From CBDAUN01 sp965200645 (GTDB lineage: Bacteria; Pseudomonadota; Gammaproteobacteria; Arenicellales; JAJDZL01): DNA of 64,000 nt. Under the pieces are notes generated by a model, which had not been told where the DNA came from, did not search any database, and worked only from the letters and a program-made list of their open reading frames with translations. Shown here one piece after another: positions 18,686-28,116 of the stretch. Location of the stretch: positions 124,001 to 188,000 of the forward strand of contig CBDAUN010000003.1 of the NCBI GenBank assembly GCA_965200645.1, written 5' to 3'. Position 1 is the stretch's first letter; each line of letters starts with the position of its first letter. Made by a program: the position numbers and the translations under genes.

Positions 18686-18822
18686 CCTCCGGCACATAAG
18701 TGTAGACAATTCAGTTGACAACTTTGGTGGTTGGTGCAGATAGACCATGCTAATCGAGACCAAATTCGCTAGTGTGATTCGATAAAAATTAAGGTAGAGT
18801 TCGACAAAGTGTAAACGCAAAT

Positions 18823-19452
18823 CTACCTGTTCGGAGACAACGAGCACTGCCCTCTATCAGGATTAGGCACAACTTCCCGATCAAGCAACTGACTTAAGTC
18901 ATCGGCACCCCCAACGTATTTCCCTTGTATCCAAATCTGTGGTACAGTGATCGGGGTTTTCGGCCCGACAATCGGTTTAACCCGTGCAAGCATTTCATAC
19001 AGTGATCTCGGGTCTTTCACTACATCCCAATACTTGTACTCAATTCCGGCTTCTTCCAAATAACCCTTAGCCCGAACACAATGAGGGCAGGTTTCCTTTC
19101 CGAACACATGATTGCCGGAAACTCTCGAACGTTTGGCGTAAGCATCGATAATGGCTTCTGTCAAAACGCCACGGTTTAATGCGTGACCTTGACTGACAAT
19201 CTTTCCCTCCACCATGACGATTGGTGCATGCCAACCACCCTTTGGAAGTGGTTTCCACCATTCGGTAAGCCACTCTCGAACATCCAACTCAACAGGGACT
19301 CCGTCCAAGTCTGTATTAAATGTGTCATTGATCACATCCAGTGTCAATGAACATTCTCCGCAGGGAATATTGACCTTCCAAGGCCCCCAGGCTCCTGCCC
19401 AACGGTACACTTGAACCTGCACCGCCTTTCCATTTTCAACAGTCTCTGACAT
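18823..19452 (-). CDS. double-domain redoxin: CGEC thioredoxin-like domain plus glutaredoxin
   Basis: 209 residues with two redox-active domains. The N-terminal half (about 10-100) has CGEC at 31-34 followed by a thioredoxin-like beta-alpha pattern ending in APIVMVEGKIVSQG. The C-terminal half (about 115-200) is a glutaredoxin with CPHC at 122-125, the cis-Pro segment TVPQIWIQGKYVGGADDL and a GG glutathione-binding element. I use the ATG at 19452; a GTG codon sits directly before it. It lies convergent to the AOR operon and divergent from the transporter genes. The role is likely a thiol-disulfide reductant; the specific partner is unknown. The N-terminal domain is not a family I can name. 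Confidence 0.8.
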   Translation of the reverse strand: MSETVENGKAVQVQVYRWAGAWGPWKVNIPCGECSLTLDVINDTFNTDLDGVPVELDVREWLTEWWKPLPKGGWHAPIVMVEGKIVSQGHALNRGVLTEAIIDAYAKRSRVSGNHVFGKETCPHCVRAKGYLEEAGIEYKYWDVVKDPRSLYEMLARVKPIVGPKTPITVPQIWIQGKYVGGADDLSQLLDREVVPNPDRGQCSLSPNR

Positions 19453-19749
19453 CACCTTTTTCCTCAGTGAACAGGTTTTTGATTACGATATATTCTAAGG
19501 TAAATTGGGCAGACAGTCAGACTTCGGAAGAAATATCGCTGAATCACACCATTCAAGAGTGTTAAACTAACTGATTGGAAGCAAACTCCTAGAATTCAAG
19601 GAGTAATAAAGAATAAGAACAAACTCGACTATGTGCTTGGATTGGGGAAATATCAGATGTCTCGTCCTACAAGTGCCGGCATGTCAGGAGTCGGTACAAA
19701 ATCCTACACAAAACACATCTTTAACAATACCAATAAGGAGATTTTTTTA

Positions 19750-20865
19750 ATGACTAGTAAGATAACTGTGAAAAAGTATCTCGCTGCCACCGCATTGAGT
19801 CTTTGTATCGGCAGCTACGCCAGTGTCGGAGTTACCGATGGAGTACTCAATGTCTATAACTGGGGTGAGTACATCGGAGAGGAGACTGTTGCGAATTTTG
19901 AGAAGGAGTTCAACGTTCAAGTAACTTATGACGTTTATGACTCAGTTGAAACAGTTGATGCAAAGCTAGTCGCTGGCAGCACTGGCTATGATGTTGTCAG
20001 TCATTCAGGCAGTGCGATTGCTCGAATCATTCCCGCGGGTGTCCTACAACAACTCGATAAATCCAAATTGCCCAACATCGCCAATATGAGAGAAGACATT
20101 ATGGGGCAGTTGGCACAAACTTGGGACCCAGACAACAACTACATTGTTCCCTTTATGTGGGGGACCCACGGTGTTACCTACAACGAAGAACTGGTACGCA
20201 GTGTTTATCCGGATGCACCTATCGGCTCAATGGATCTAATTTTTAAGCCGGAGCACATGGAAAAAATCGCAGACTGTGGTGTTGCGTTTTTGGACTCTCC
20301 TACAGATGTCGTTCCAATGGCACTTGCTTATTTGGGTCTGAACCCATCCTCCAGTGATCGGGGTGATTACAAGAAAGCTGAAGAATTGTTGCTTAGCGTA
20401 AGACCTTATATCAAGACTTTTGATAACTATGCTTATCAGCGAATGCCCGAAAAGGAATTTTGCGTAGCAGTCACTTGGGGTCCGGATGGACTGTTTGCCC
20501 AAGCAGCTGCTGAGGAAGTCGGTGCAGATGTTCAATTAGATTTTTTTCTTCCCCCCGGCGATGGTGCAGCGAACCTTTGGGTTGACGGTTGGGTAATTCC
20601 TGCAGACGCCCCAAATGTTGAAAACGCACATTTGTTTTTGAACTACATGATGCGCCCCGAGGTGGCTGCCGGAGATTCAAATTTCACTTGGTATGCTAAT
20701 GCCAATAACCAATCTTTCGATTTGGTAGACCCAGCTGTAACATCCAGTAATGCGGCTTATCCGTCTCAGGATCAAGTCGAACTGATGTACACATTAGAAG
20801 TAGTTCCACCAAAAGTTCAACGCACACGAACTCGAGTTTGGACAAACTTCAAAGCCGGAAATTAA
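19750..20865 (+). CDS. potF: spermidine/putrescine-type periplasmic binding protein
   Basis: 371-residue solute-binding protein of a PotFGHI-type ABC transporter. Start at the ATG at 19750 with a strong upstream AAGGAG; longer in-frame extensions have no ribosome site. A cleavable signal peptide is visible (basic KITVKKY, hydrophobic stretch to about residue 26). The mature protein has LNVYNWGEYIGEETVANFEKE, the PotD/PotF hallmark with the aromatic/acidic ligand box, and MWGTHGVTYNEELV. Ligands in the family are putrescine, spermidine or related amines; without a structure I cannot choose. First gene of a four-gene transporter operon; a hairpin separates it from the ATPase gene, typical where the binding protein is made in excess. 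Confidence 0.9.
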   Translation: MTSKITVKKYLAATALSLCIGSYASVGVTDGVLNVYNWGEYIGEETVANFEKEFNVQVTYDVYDSVETVDAKLVAGSTGYDVVSHSGSAIARIIPAGVLQQLDKSKLPNIANMREDIMGQLAQTWDPDNNYIVPFMWGTHGVTYNEELVRSVYPDAPIGSMDLIFKPEHMEKIADCGVAFLDSPTDVVPMALAYLGLNPSSSDRGDYKKAEELLLSVRPYIKTFDNYAYQRMPEKEFCVAVTWGPDGLFAQAAAEEVGADVQLDFFLPPGDGAANLWVDGWVIPADAPNVENAHLFLNYMMRPEVAAGDSNFTWYANANNQSFDLVDPAVTSSNAAYPSQDQVELMYTLEVVPPKVQRTRTRVWTNFKAGN

Positions 20866-20876
20866 GTTTACAATTC

Positions 20877-20912
20877 GTGTGGCAGAACGTCTAATTCTGC
20901 CACACATTTTCT
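20877..20912 (+). terminator. intercistronic hairpin between binding protein and ATPase genes
   Basis: A perfect 11-base stem, GTGTGGCAGAA (20877-20887) with TTCTGCCACAC (20895-20905), 7-base loop, followed by a short T-rich run. It lies directly after the binding-protein stop. It may act as a partial terminator or as a 3' mRNA-stabilising structure, giving more binding protein than membrane components. Confidence 0.7.
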
Positions 20913-20927
20913 AATACAGTTGAAATC

Positions 20928-22094
20928 ATGGCGACTGAAACTTCAAACAGACCGTCTGACTCATTGGAAGACACTCCATGGTTAGACCCGCAAGCAGAAC
21001 CCTTCATCAAAATACGTGGAATCACCAAGACCTTTGGTGACTTTACCGCAGTTGCCAGTGTAGATTTAGACGTTTACAAAGGAGAGTTGTTTTCGTTGCT
21101 GGGCGGTTCCGGTTGCGGAAAAACCACTTTGCTTCGCATGCTCGCTGGGTTCGAGACACCCACTTCGGGGTCAATTGAGATTGATGGTGTAAATATTCAG
21201 GGGGTACCGCCCTATCAACTACCAGTGAACATGATGTTTCAGTCATACGCTTTGTTTCCCCATATGACTGTTCAGCAGAACGTGGCCTATGGATTGAAAC
21301 GTGATCGTGTTTCAAAGGATGAAATCACTGAGCGTGTTTCAGAGATTCTGCAAATGGTAGAACTCGAGCCATTTTCAGGGCGTAAGCCACATCAGTTGTC
21401 TGGTGGTCAACGCCAGCGAGTCGCACTGGCACGCGCACTGGTGAAAAAACCAAAGGTGCTGTTGCTGGATGAACCACTAGGAGCTCTTGATAAACGACTC
21501 CGTGAACAAACACAGTATGAGTTGATGAATATTCAAGATCAACTAGGGGTGACTTTTGTCGTCGTCACTCATGACCAGGAAGAGGCGATGACGCTTTCGA
21601 CTAGAATTGCGGTAATGGACCAAGGGAAGTTTGCTCAAATTGGTACGCCAACCGATATTTACGAATTTCCAGAATCCCGGTTTGTGGCTAACTTTATCGG
21701 TTCGGTCAATATGTTCGAAGGAAGAGTCCTTAAGGATGGGGTGGACCACGTAGTAGTTGAGAGCAAGGATGCGGGCTGTAATTTTTATATCGACCACGGG
21801 CTATCGGTGAAGGAAGGTTTAAAGGTATGGGTCGCAGTACGGCCTGAGAAGATCGATATCTCCCCTGAACCACCATCCGAGCCACCGCAATATAACCACA
21901 TGATGGGTAAAGTGGATGAGATTGGCTATTTAGGTAATCTTTCAAAATATCGCGTCAGGTTGGAATCTGGACGCATTATTGAAATTACTCATGCAAACCG
22001 GACTCGCCCACGCTCAGGGCGTCATTTGGCCGAGTGGGAAGAGCGGGTTTATATGAGTTGGGAACCGTCTAGCACAGCCCTAATCACCCGTTAG
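20928..22094 (+). CDS. potG: polyamine ABC transporter ATP-binding protein
   Basis: 388-residue ABC ATPase. Walker A GGSGCGKTT at about 59-67, the Q loop in MMFQSYALFPHMTV, signature LSGGQRQRVALARAL, Walker B VLLLDEPLGALDKR and the switch His in VVTHDQEEAM are all present, followed by a C-terminal TOBE domain. This matches PotG/PotA. It energises uptake through the two permeases encoded next (2- and 3-base gaps). The ATG at 20928 follows the hairpin by 16 bases. Confidence 0.93.
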   Translation: MATETSNRPSDSLEDTPWLDPQAEPFIKIRGITKTFGDFTAVASVDLDVYKGELFSLLGGSGCGKTTLLRMLAGFETPTSGSIEIDGVNIQGVPPYQLPVNMMFQSYALFPHMTVQQNVAYGLKRDRVSKDEITERVSEILQMVELEPFSGRKPHQLSGGQRQRVALARALVKKPKVLLLDEPLGALDKRLREQTQYELMNIQDQLGVTFVVVTHDQEEAMTLSTRIAVMDQGKFAQIGTPTDIYEFPESRFVANFIGSVNMFEGRVLKDGVDHVVVESKDAGCNFYIDHGLSVKEGLKVWVAVRPEKIDISPEPPSEPPQYNHMMGKVDEIGYLGNLSKYRVRLESGRIIEITHANRTRPRSGRHLAEWEERVYMSWEPSSTALITR

Positions 22095-22096
22095 CG

Positions 22097-23056
22097 ATGG
22101 CAACTCAGAACATGACATCTCAGCACTTAGATTCTGCGCGTGTTACTGCACGTCTAAAAAGTGTATTCGAACGCATTCAAGCTGCTTGGGAGTCGGTTGT
22201 TGTTGGAATTCCCTATGTGTGGTTGTTCATATTCTTTCTTGTTCCATTCTTAATCGTTTTAAAAATTAGTTTCGCTGAACTGATTATTGCCAGTCCCCCA
22301 GTCACCTCATTGATTAACTGGGCGGATGATGGGTCTATGGTGATTCGACTTGCATTCGATAATTATCTGTATTTATTTGAAGATGACCTGTATGTAAAGA
22401 CTTATTTGAACTCGCTTAAGATTTCAACAACATCCACAATTTTGTGTCTGCTCATCGGTTATCCGATCGCATATGGAATTGCACAGTCATCCACTACGAC
22501 AAGAAATATTCTGCTACTTTTAGTAATTCTGCCGTTTTGGACTTCATTTTTATTGAGAGTGTACGCATGGATGGGATTACTCGCCGACCAAGGAACAATC
22601 AATAATCTTTTGATGTGGTTGGGAGTAATTGATTCACCAATCCGAATGCTCTACAACGAGTTCGCGGTTTACGTAGGTATTGTTTACACCTACGTACCAT
22701 TTATGATTCTCCCGCTGTATGCGAGTATAGAAAAACTTGACATTACATTGCATGAAGCCGCAGCTGACCTTGGGGCAAGACCATGGGTCGTGTTTATGAC
22801 CATTACGCTACCTGCGACATTACCTGGAATTATTGCCGGTTCGCTATTGGTTTTTATTCCGGCGACCGGCGAGTTTGTAATTCCTGATTTGCTAGGCGGT
22901 GGTAATGTACAGATGATTGGTAGATTGCTCTACAACGAATTCAACTCCAATCAGGATTGGCCCGTAGCCGCTGCTGTGGCAATTGTTCTGTTGTTGGTTC
23001 TCGTCATACCAATGATGATTTACCAGTACTACCAAGGGAAGGATGCTGCCAGTTAG
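22097..23056 (+). CDS. potH: polyamine ABC transporter permease (PotH/PotB type)
   Basis: 319-residue inner-membrane permease with six predicted membrane segments. The cytoplasmic EAA loop, which docks to the ATPase, reads EAAADLGARPWVVFMTITLP. The N-terminal cytoplasmic extension is about 35 residues. The pattern RVYAWMGLLADQGTINN is typical of PotH/PotB. It starts two bases after the ATPase stop and is followed three bases later by the second permease. Confidence 0.92.
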   Translation: MATQNMTSQHLDSARVTARLKSVFERIQAAWESVVVGIPYVWLFIFFLVPFLIVLKISFAELIIASPPVTSLINWADDGSMVIRLAFDNYLYLFEDDLYVKTYLNSLKISTTSTILCLLIGYPIAYGIAQSSTTTRNILLLLVILPFWTSFLLRVYAWMGLLADQGTINNLLMWLGVIDSPIRMLYNEFAVYVGIVYTYVPFMILPLYASIEKLDITLHEAAADLGARPWVVFMTITLPATLPGIIAGSLLVFIPATGEFVIPDLLGGGNVQMIGRLLYNEFNSNQDWPVAAAVAIVLLLVLVIPMMIYQYYQGKDAAS

Positions 23057-23059
23057 AGC

Positions 23060-23932
23060 ATGAGGCAAAAACGATCCATTTTCATGCTTTCCGCTCTTTG
23101 CTTCGGATTTGCATTCCTGTACATACCCTTACTGTTACTGATTATTTACTCTTTTAACGACTCCAGATTGGTTGCTGTTTGGGGTGGATTCTCTACGCGT
23201 TGGTATGGAGTGTTGTTCGAAAGCGAAGAGGTTTGGGATTCCGTTCGATTGAGTTTTCAAATCGCCGTGGTCAATGCATCGTTTGCAACCATATTGGGTG
23301 CTATGGCAGGGATAGCACTGGTGCGATTCGGCCGCTTTCGCGGGCGTACGCTGTTTTCCGGCATGATCACCGCTCCCTTAGTGATGCCAGAAGTCATTAC
23401 TGGGTTGTCACTATTACTGCTATTCATCACCTTGGCAGATTTGATTGGTTGGCCGGGACAACGTGGATTTACAACAATCACTATTGCCCATATCACATTT
23501 TCGATGGCCTATGTAGCGGTCATTGTACAGGCTCGACTATCTGGTTTAGACCAGTCGCTGGAAGAGGCAGCTCAGGATTTAGGGGCAAAACCGTTCAGAG
23601 TGCTGGTTGACATTACACTACCGTTGCTCGCACCTGGGCTGTTAGCTGGGTGGCTGCTGGCTTTTACGCTTTCACTCGATGATTTAGTGATTGCCAGTTT
23701 TGTTTCGGGTCCCGGTTCAACAACCCTGCCGATGCTTATTTACTCCAAAGTTAAGTTGGGGCTGAGACCTGATGTCAATGCACTAGCTACTATCATCATT
23801 GTAGTTGTGGCAATTGGTGTAATCATTGCCGGAATTCTAATGATGCGTCAGGAAAGACAGCGTCAGCGAGACATGCAACTAGCTGCCTCCGACAAAATTG
23901 TAATCAGTGGAGAAGAAGCCGCTAGCCACTAA
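23060..23932 (+). CDS. potI: polyamine ABC transporter permease (PotI/PotC type)
   Basis: 290-residue inner-membrane permease, six predicted membrane segments, EAA loop EAAQDLGAKPFRVLVDITLP. The N-terminal PLLLLIIYSFNDSRLVAVWGGFSTRWY is characteristic of PotI/PotC. Last gene of the transporter operon. Its final 11 bases overlap, tail to tail, the 3' end of the TetR-Rieske fusion gene on the other strand, so transcription of one may interfere with the other. Confidence 0.92.
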   Translation: MRQKRSIFMLSALCFGFAFLYIPLLLLIIYSFNDSRLVAVWGGFSTRWYGVLFESEEVWDSVRLSFQIAVVNASFATILGAMAGIALVRFGRFRGRTLFSGMITAPLVMPEVITGLSLLLLFITLADLIGWPGQRGFTTITIAHITFSMAYVAVIVQARLSGLDQSLEEAAQDLGAKPFRVLVDITLPLLAPGLLAGWLLAFTLSLDDLVIASFVSGPGSTTLPMLIYSKVKLGLRPDVNALATIIIVVVAIGVIIAGILMMRQERQRQRDMQLAASDKIVISGEEAASH

Positions 23933-25700
23933 GCGACGCGTTAACTTTCGCAACCGTTCCTGCTCGAGGTTCGTTGGCTAATTTCGCTACCGGAAAAATC
24001 TCTTGAAAAAGGTAGTGGTAGGCTGCTACACCTGTTTCCGCTGTTTCCGATAAAGTCCACTTTGGATATGCAGATGACTTCATACCTTGCTGTAGCCACA
24101 GCATGTAGGCCTGGTCTTCATTGGCTGTTTCATTGTTAATTCTCTGGTTGAGGTAGCGTGCGGCGGCAACTTCGCGACGTGGATCCTCAAGTGCGTAGGT
24201 TCTTGAAATAGCGACGCACTCATTCACCCCAGTTGGAAAAACCTGATAGGTTTCCATCATGTCTGGATACAGTGCGAATACCGTATTGGGGAACATCGCT
24301 ACGTACATCCATAACTCTTGGTAGTCATCCGGAAGGTGGTCGAATTGAGGCAAGAACTTTCGATAGTTGTACACACTCCATCGGTTTCCATGTTTTTCAT
24401 TAAATGGGCCATATGAGACACCAAGTCTTTCGATGGCTGTGTCGATGTATGCATGACCATACAGTTGTTGAAGCGCGGGGTGTCCAATTGGAACGTGATA
24501 GCCTTCATTATCAACGTCCATATACACTTTCCAGTTGTATGGAAGTACCGTGTTTGTGGATGGTTGGTAGGGCTTCAATTCTTCAAGTTGATAATGTTTA
24601 ATTTGGTCTATGACCGGGTGTAGTTCATCGGCAACTGATTTCACAGTTTCTTGGAAACGTATGAAAATGAATCCGTTCCAAATTTCCAAATCGAGCGGAA
24701 CCAAGCCGTAGTCGCTTTCCTTTAGTTTGCTGAAACCTTCATTTTTGCCTGGAATAAATTTCACAGCCCCTTCCAACGAATATCGCCAGCCGTGAAACGG
24801 ACAAATTAGTGCACGCAAGCAACGTCCTTCACCTTCAACTATTCGAGCCCCGCGATGTCGACAAACATTGTGGAAGGCACGAATTTCACCATCATTCCCA
24901 CGTATGACCAAAGCTCTCTCACCAACGGCATCCAAGGTGATGTAGGAACCTGCTTCCGGTAGGTCGCATACGTGCGCAACCAGTATCCAGCTCTTACGAA
25001 ACAACTGATCGACCTCCAGTTGATACAACTCCTCATTCTGATAGGTCCAAGGTGCCAGTAATTCAACAGTTTCTAAGTTTGTTTCAACGTTTAGTTCACT
25101 AGCATCGTTCGTATCGCCTAAGGTGAATTGAAGATACTGTTTGCAAGTTGCAATTGCATCATCTCGGTTAACACTGTTTTTGTCGTAGAGAGACTGTTGC
25201 CAGAATCCCTCAATGACTCCTTCCAGTCCTCTAGCCAATGGTTCTACTTTGGGGTCGGTCGGGGACAACAATTCAGAATAAAGATCGCGTATGCATTTGT
25301 GCATGGCTGTGTCACTGCGACTGCAAACTTTTTGGTAATCCTTACGCGCCAAGGATTCACTCGAAAAGGCATACCAGACTGCGACTTTACTACTGGTAAA
25401 TAGTCGTTCATCGAAATTGGCTTGAATGATGGCGTGCAGTTTATTTTTTGGTGAGTGGGACTTGGCAAGATAATCGTCAATGACTGCGGTAAACTCCTGG
25501 TCTAAGTGCTCAAGGGTGTTCAATAGCAACTGCTGTTTGGACTTGAAGTAAAAATTAACAATTCCTGGAGACAGACCTGCACGGGAGGCCACTTTTGCCA
25601 ACGTAATTTCGGACAGACCATGCTCAGAGATAGATTCAATGGTTGCATTGATGAGTTGCAACCGGCGTTTACTTTCAAGTATTTGGCCATTGTTAGTCAT
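23922..25700 (-). CDS. TetR-family regulator fused to a Rieske non-haem iron oxygenase
   Basis: One uninterrupted 592-residue frame with two domains not normally joined. Residues about 8-190 are a complete TetR/BetI-like regulator: helix-turn-helix LSEITLAKVASRAGLSPGIVNFYFKSK (about 29-55) and an all-helical ligand domain with the BetI-like RLFTSSKVAVWYAFSSESLAR. After a ~20-residue linker comes a Rieske oxygenase. The [2Fe-2S] ligands are Cys280, His282, Cys300 and His303 (CRHRGAR ... CPFHGW). The mononuclear iron ligands are His402 and His407 in EGYHVPIGHP, and probably Asp529 in NEDQAYM. The residue three before the first iron His is Glu399, not the usual Asp; Glu here is typical of quaternary-ammonium oxygenases (glycine betaine, carnitine). 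ATG at 25700; an in-frame GTG lies at 25712. Convergent overlap with the transporter operon suggests it may act on the imported compound. Confidence 0.93.
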   Translation of the reverse strand: MTNNGQILESKRRLQLINATIESISEHGLSEITLAKVASRAGLSPGIVNFYFKSKQQLLLNTLEHLDQEFTAVIDDYLAKSHSPKNKLHAIIQANFDERLFTSSKVAVWYAFSSESLARKDYQKVCSRSDTAMHKCIRDLYSELLSPTDPKVEPLARGLEGVIEGFWQQSLYDKNSVNRDDAIATCKQYLQFTLGDTNDASELNVETNLETVELLAPWTYQNEELYQLEVDQLFRKSWILVAHVCDLPEAGSYITLDAVGERALVIRGNDGEIRAFHNVCRHRGARIVEGEGRCLRALICPFHGWRYSLEGAVKFIPGKNEGFSKLKESDYGLVPLDLEIWNGFIFIRFQETVKSVADELHPVIDQIKHYQLEELKPYQPSTNTVLPYNWKVYMDVDNEGYHVPIGHPALQQLYGHAYIDTAIERLGVSYGPFNEKHGNRWSVYNYRKFLPQFDHLPDDYQELWMYVAMFPNTVFALYPDMMETYQVFPTGVNECVAISRTYALEDPRREVAAARYLNQRINNETANEDQAYMLWLQQGMKSSAYPKWTLSETAETGVAAYHYLFQEIFPVAKLANEPRAGTVAKVNASLSG

Positions 25701-26020
25701 GAGAAACACCACGCTAATTCCCTAAAGTCTAATTCATTATACACATATATAGGGGTGTTAAATATATATTTAATGGGCGTTGAAGTGTTGTTCATTCAAT
25801 AAGGATATATATTTGATAATAAAAGTAAATATCGTTAATGATATGACTCAACTCGTATCCCAAACACGAGTATGAGGTTTTCAACAAGTGTTCAATGACT
25901 CAGTCTTAGATGCCGCCGGACTGTGCGCAACATGACTATTCAATTGTTGGTAGTTGATGAGTTGGCAGGAAATTAGGGCGTAGGCACTAATTAGATGAGC
26001 GCATAAAGACCTAGATTGAC
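25701..26020. other. intergenic region upstream of the TetR-Rieske gene
   Basis: About 320 bases between the fusion gene start and the acs terminator, with no credible reading frame. It contains the fusion gene promoter and an A-T rich perfect palindrome at 25758-25773. The rest shows no recognised structure. Confidence 0.5.
25758..25773. promoter_or_regulatory. 16-base A-T palindrome upstream of the TetR-Rieske gene
   Basis: Perfectly self-complementary TTAAATATATATTTAA, 57 bases upstream of the ATG of the regulator-oxygenase fusion. TetR-family proteins usually bind palindromes of about this size next to their own promoter, so it is a candidate autoregulatory operator. The low complexity makes chance occurrence possible. 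Confidence 0.35.
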
Positions 26021-26058
26021 AAAAATAGTGCTGGAAACTCACTTACTCCCAGCACTAT
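26021..26058 (-). terminator. intrinsic terminator of acs
   Basis: On the minus strand a perfect 10-base stem, ATAGTGCTGG with CCAGCACTAT (26058-26049 and 26034-26025), 14-base loop, is followed directly by TTTTT. It lies about 30 bases after the acs stop codon. Confidence 0.9.
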
Positions 26059-26088
26059 AAACTTATTTTGAGGAGATAATAAGTTAAG

Positions 26089-28026
26089 TCATTTATTTTC
26101 ACGATTCTCGATGATGTCATCAACAACAGCCGGTTCTGCTAGCGTTGATATATCGCCGAGATCTTCTATTTCATTGCTCGCCACCTTGCGCAAAATTCTA
26201 CGCATAATTTTACCTGAGCGGGTCTTTGGTAATCCTGGAGCGAATTGAATAATATCCGGTTTTGCAATTGGACTGATTTCTTTGCGCACGATATCAAATA
26301 GTTCTTTTCGCAAAGCCTCATTTTCTACAGTACCGGCAATTGTAGTCACATAGGCGTAGATTGCTTCGCCTTTGATATTGTGAGGATAGCCGACAACTGC
26401 AGCTTCTGCCACTTTTGGATGCAGAACTAGGGCACTTTCAATTTCAGCTGTTCCAAGTCGGTGTCCGGATACGTTCATCACATCGTCAACTCGACCTGTA
26501 ATCCAGTAGTATCCGTCTTCATCTCGTCTGGCCCCATCTCCCGTCATGTACTTCCCAGGAAAAGTCTTGAAATAGGTATCGATGAAACGCTGGTGGTCTC
26601 CCCATACTGTTCTCATTTGGCCAGGCCAAGAACGATTAATGCACAATGCTCCTTCGGCAGCACCGTCTAACTCAGTGCCATTTGAATCCACAATACTTGG
26701 CACAATCCCAAAAAACGGTCTAGTCGCTGAGCCTGGTTTCAACTTTGTTGCTCCGGGTAGTGGGGTGATCATGTGTCCACCAGTTTCAGTTTGCCACCAG
26801 GTGTCTACGATAGGGCAACGTCTTTCGCCAACCTTTGCGTGATACCATTCCCAAGCTTCTGGGTTGATGGGTTCACCTACGGTACCCAAAATTCTTAAAC
26901 TTTTTCGGTTGGTCTTTTCAACAAACTGATCACCGGCTCCGATCAATGCTCGAATAGCCGTAGGTGCAGTGTAGAAAATGTTGACGCCATGACGGTCGCA
27001 TACTTCCCAGAACCTGCTTGCGTCCGGATACACAGGAACACCTTCAAACATGACATTGATTGCTCCATTTGATAGCGGTCCATAGACGATATAGGAATGT
27101 CCGGTAACCCAACCAATATCGGCACCGCACCAATACACTTGTCCTTCGTGATAATCGAACGAATATCGAAATGTCATAGTTACATACAGCAGATAACCGG
27201 CAGTAGTGTGAACCACACCTTTGGGCTTTCCCGTGGAACCGGATGTATAGAGAATATAGAGTGGGTCTTCAGCATCCATCACTTCTGCAGGACAGTCTGC
27301 AGAAGCACCGGATAGCGCTTCGTCATACCAAATGTCGCGACCTTCCTGCATCTCGACTTCATTTCCGGTTCGCCTGACGACCACACAAGTGTGAACATCA
27401 GGACAGGATTTCAACGATTCGGTAGCGTTTGCCTTCAATGGGACGTTTTTCCCACCTCGTGGTCCTTCATCTGCAGTAATCACTACTTGACAGTCGGAGT
27501 CAAGGATTCTATCTTTTAGTGCTTCGGGCGAAAATCCGCCAAAGACAATTGAATGAATTGCTCCAATTCGTGCACACGCCAATGCCGCGACTGCCGCCTC
27601 CGGTACCATGGGCATGTAAATACAAATTCTGTCACCTTTCTTGACGCCTCTGTCCTTTAGAACATTAGAAAACTTGCAAACTTCTGCATGGAGTTCTCGA
27701 TAGGTAAAGGTACGAATATCCAATGCGTCATCACTTTCCCAAATGATTGCAGTTTGATCACCGCGACTGTCGAGATGCCTATCAAGACAGTTGTATGCTG
27801 CGTTTATTTTTCCGCCTTCGAACCAGCTTATCTTTCCTTGTGTGAAGTCAAAACTGCTGGTGTTATCCCACTTTTCAAACCAGTGAAGAAATTTATTGGC
27901 TTGCTCGGACCAAAACTCATCAGGTTGGGAAATTGAGCGCTCATACATTTCCATATATTTTGCGCTGTTGATGTGTGCGGAAGATTCAATGGTGTTTGGA
28001 ATATCGTAGATTTTCGTATCAGACAT
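26089..28026 (-). CDS. acs: acetyl-CoA synthetase
   Basis: AMP-forming acetate:CoA ligase, 645 residues. The adenylate motif YTSGSTGKPKG, the Acs-specific DTWWQTETGGHMITPLPG, YMTGDGARRDEDGYYWITGRVDDV and the C-terminal regulatory Lys in TRSGKIMRR (acetylated in known Acs) are all present. I start at the ATG at 28026 (MSDTKIYDIP); a TTG six codons upstream is less likely. Directly preceded, 90 bases away, by the BisC-like reductase on the same strand and followed by a strong terminator. Confidence 0.96.
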   Translation of the reverse strand: MSDTKIYDIPNTIESSAHINSAKYMEMYERSISQPDEFWSEQANKFLHWFEKWDNTSSFDFTQGKISWFEGGKINAAYNCLDRHLDSRGDQTAIIWESDDALDIRTFTYRELHAEVCKFSNVLKDRGVKKGDRICIYMPMVPEAAVAALACARIGAIHSIVFGGFSPEALKDRILDSDCQVVITADEGPRGGKNVPLKANATESLKSCPDVHTCVVVRRTGNEVEMQEGRDIWYDEALSGASADCPAEVMDAEDPLYILYTSGSTGKPKGVVHTTAGYLLYVTMTFRYSFDYHEGQVYWCGADIGWVTGHSYIVYGPLSNGAINVMFEGVPVYPDASRFWEVCDRHGVNIFYTAPTAIRALIGAGDQFVEKTNRKSLRILGTVGEPINPEAWEWYHAKVGERRCPIVDTWWQTETGGHMITPLPGATKLKPGSATRPFFGIVPSIVDSNGTELDGAAEGALCINRSWPGQMRTVWGDHQRFIDTYFKTFPGKYMTGDGARRDEDGYYWITGRVDDVMNVSGHRLGTAEIESALVLHPKVAEAAVVGYPHNIKGEAIYAYVTTIAGTVENEALRKELFDIVRKEISPIAKPDIIQFAPGLPKTRSGKIMRRILRKVASNEIEDLGDISTLAEPAVVDDIIENRENK

Positions 28027-28116
28027 GTCTTTGTCCCAGTTCAAAGTGGCTCATTGGATTTAACTTCAAGAAATTTTAACTTTAAATTTCTTTGAGTGTA
28101 ATCACACTTTGGATTT

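Noticed and set aside
28027..28044. TTG start six codons upstream of acs
   Set aside because: The ATG at 28026 is a better codon and matches known Acs lengths.
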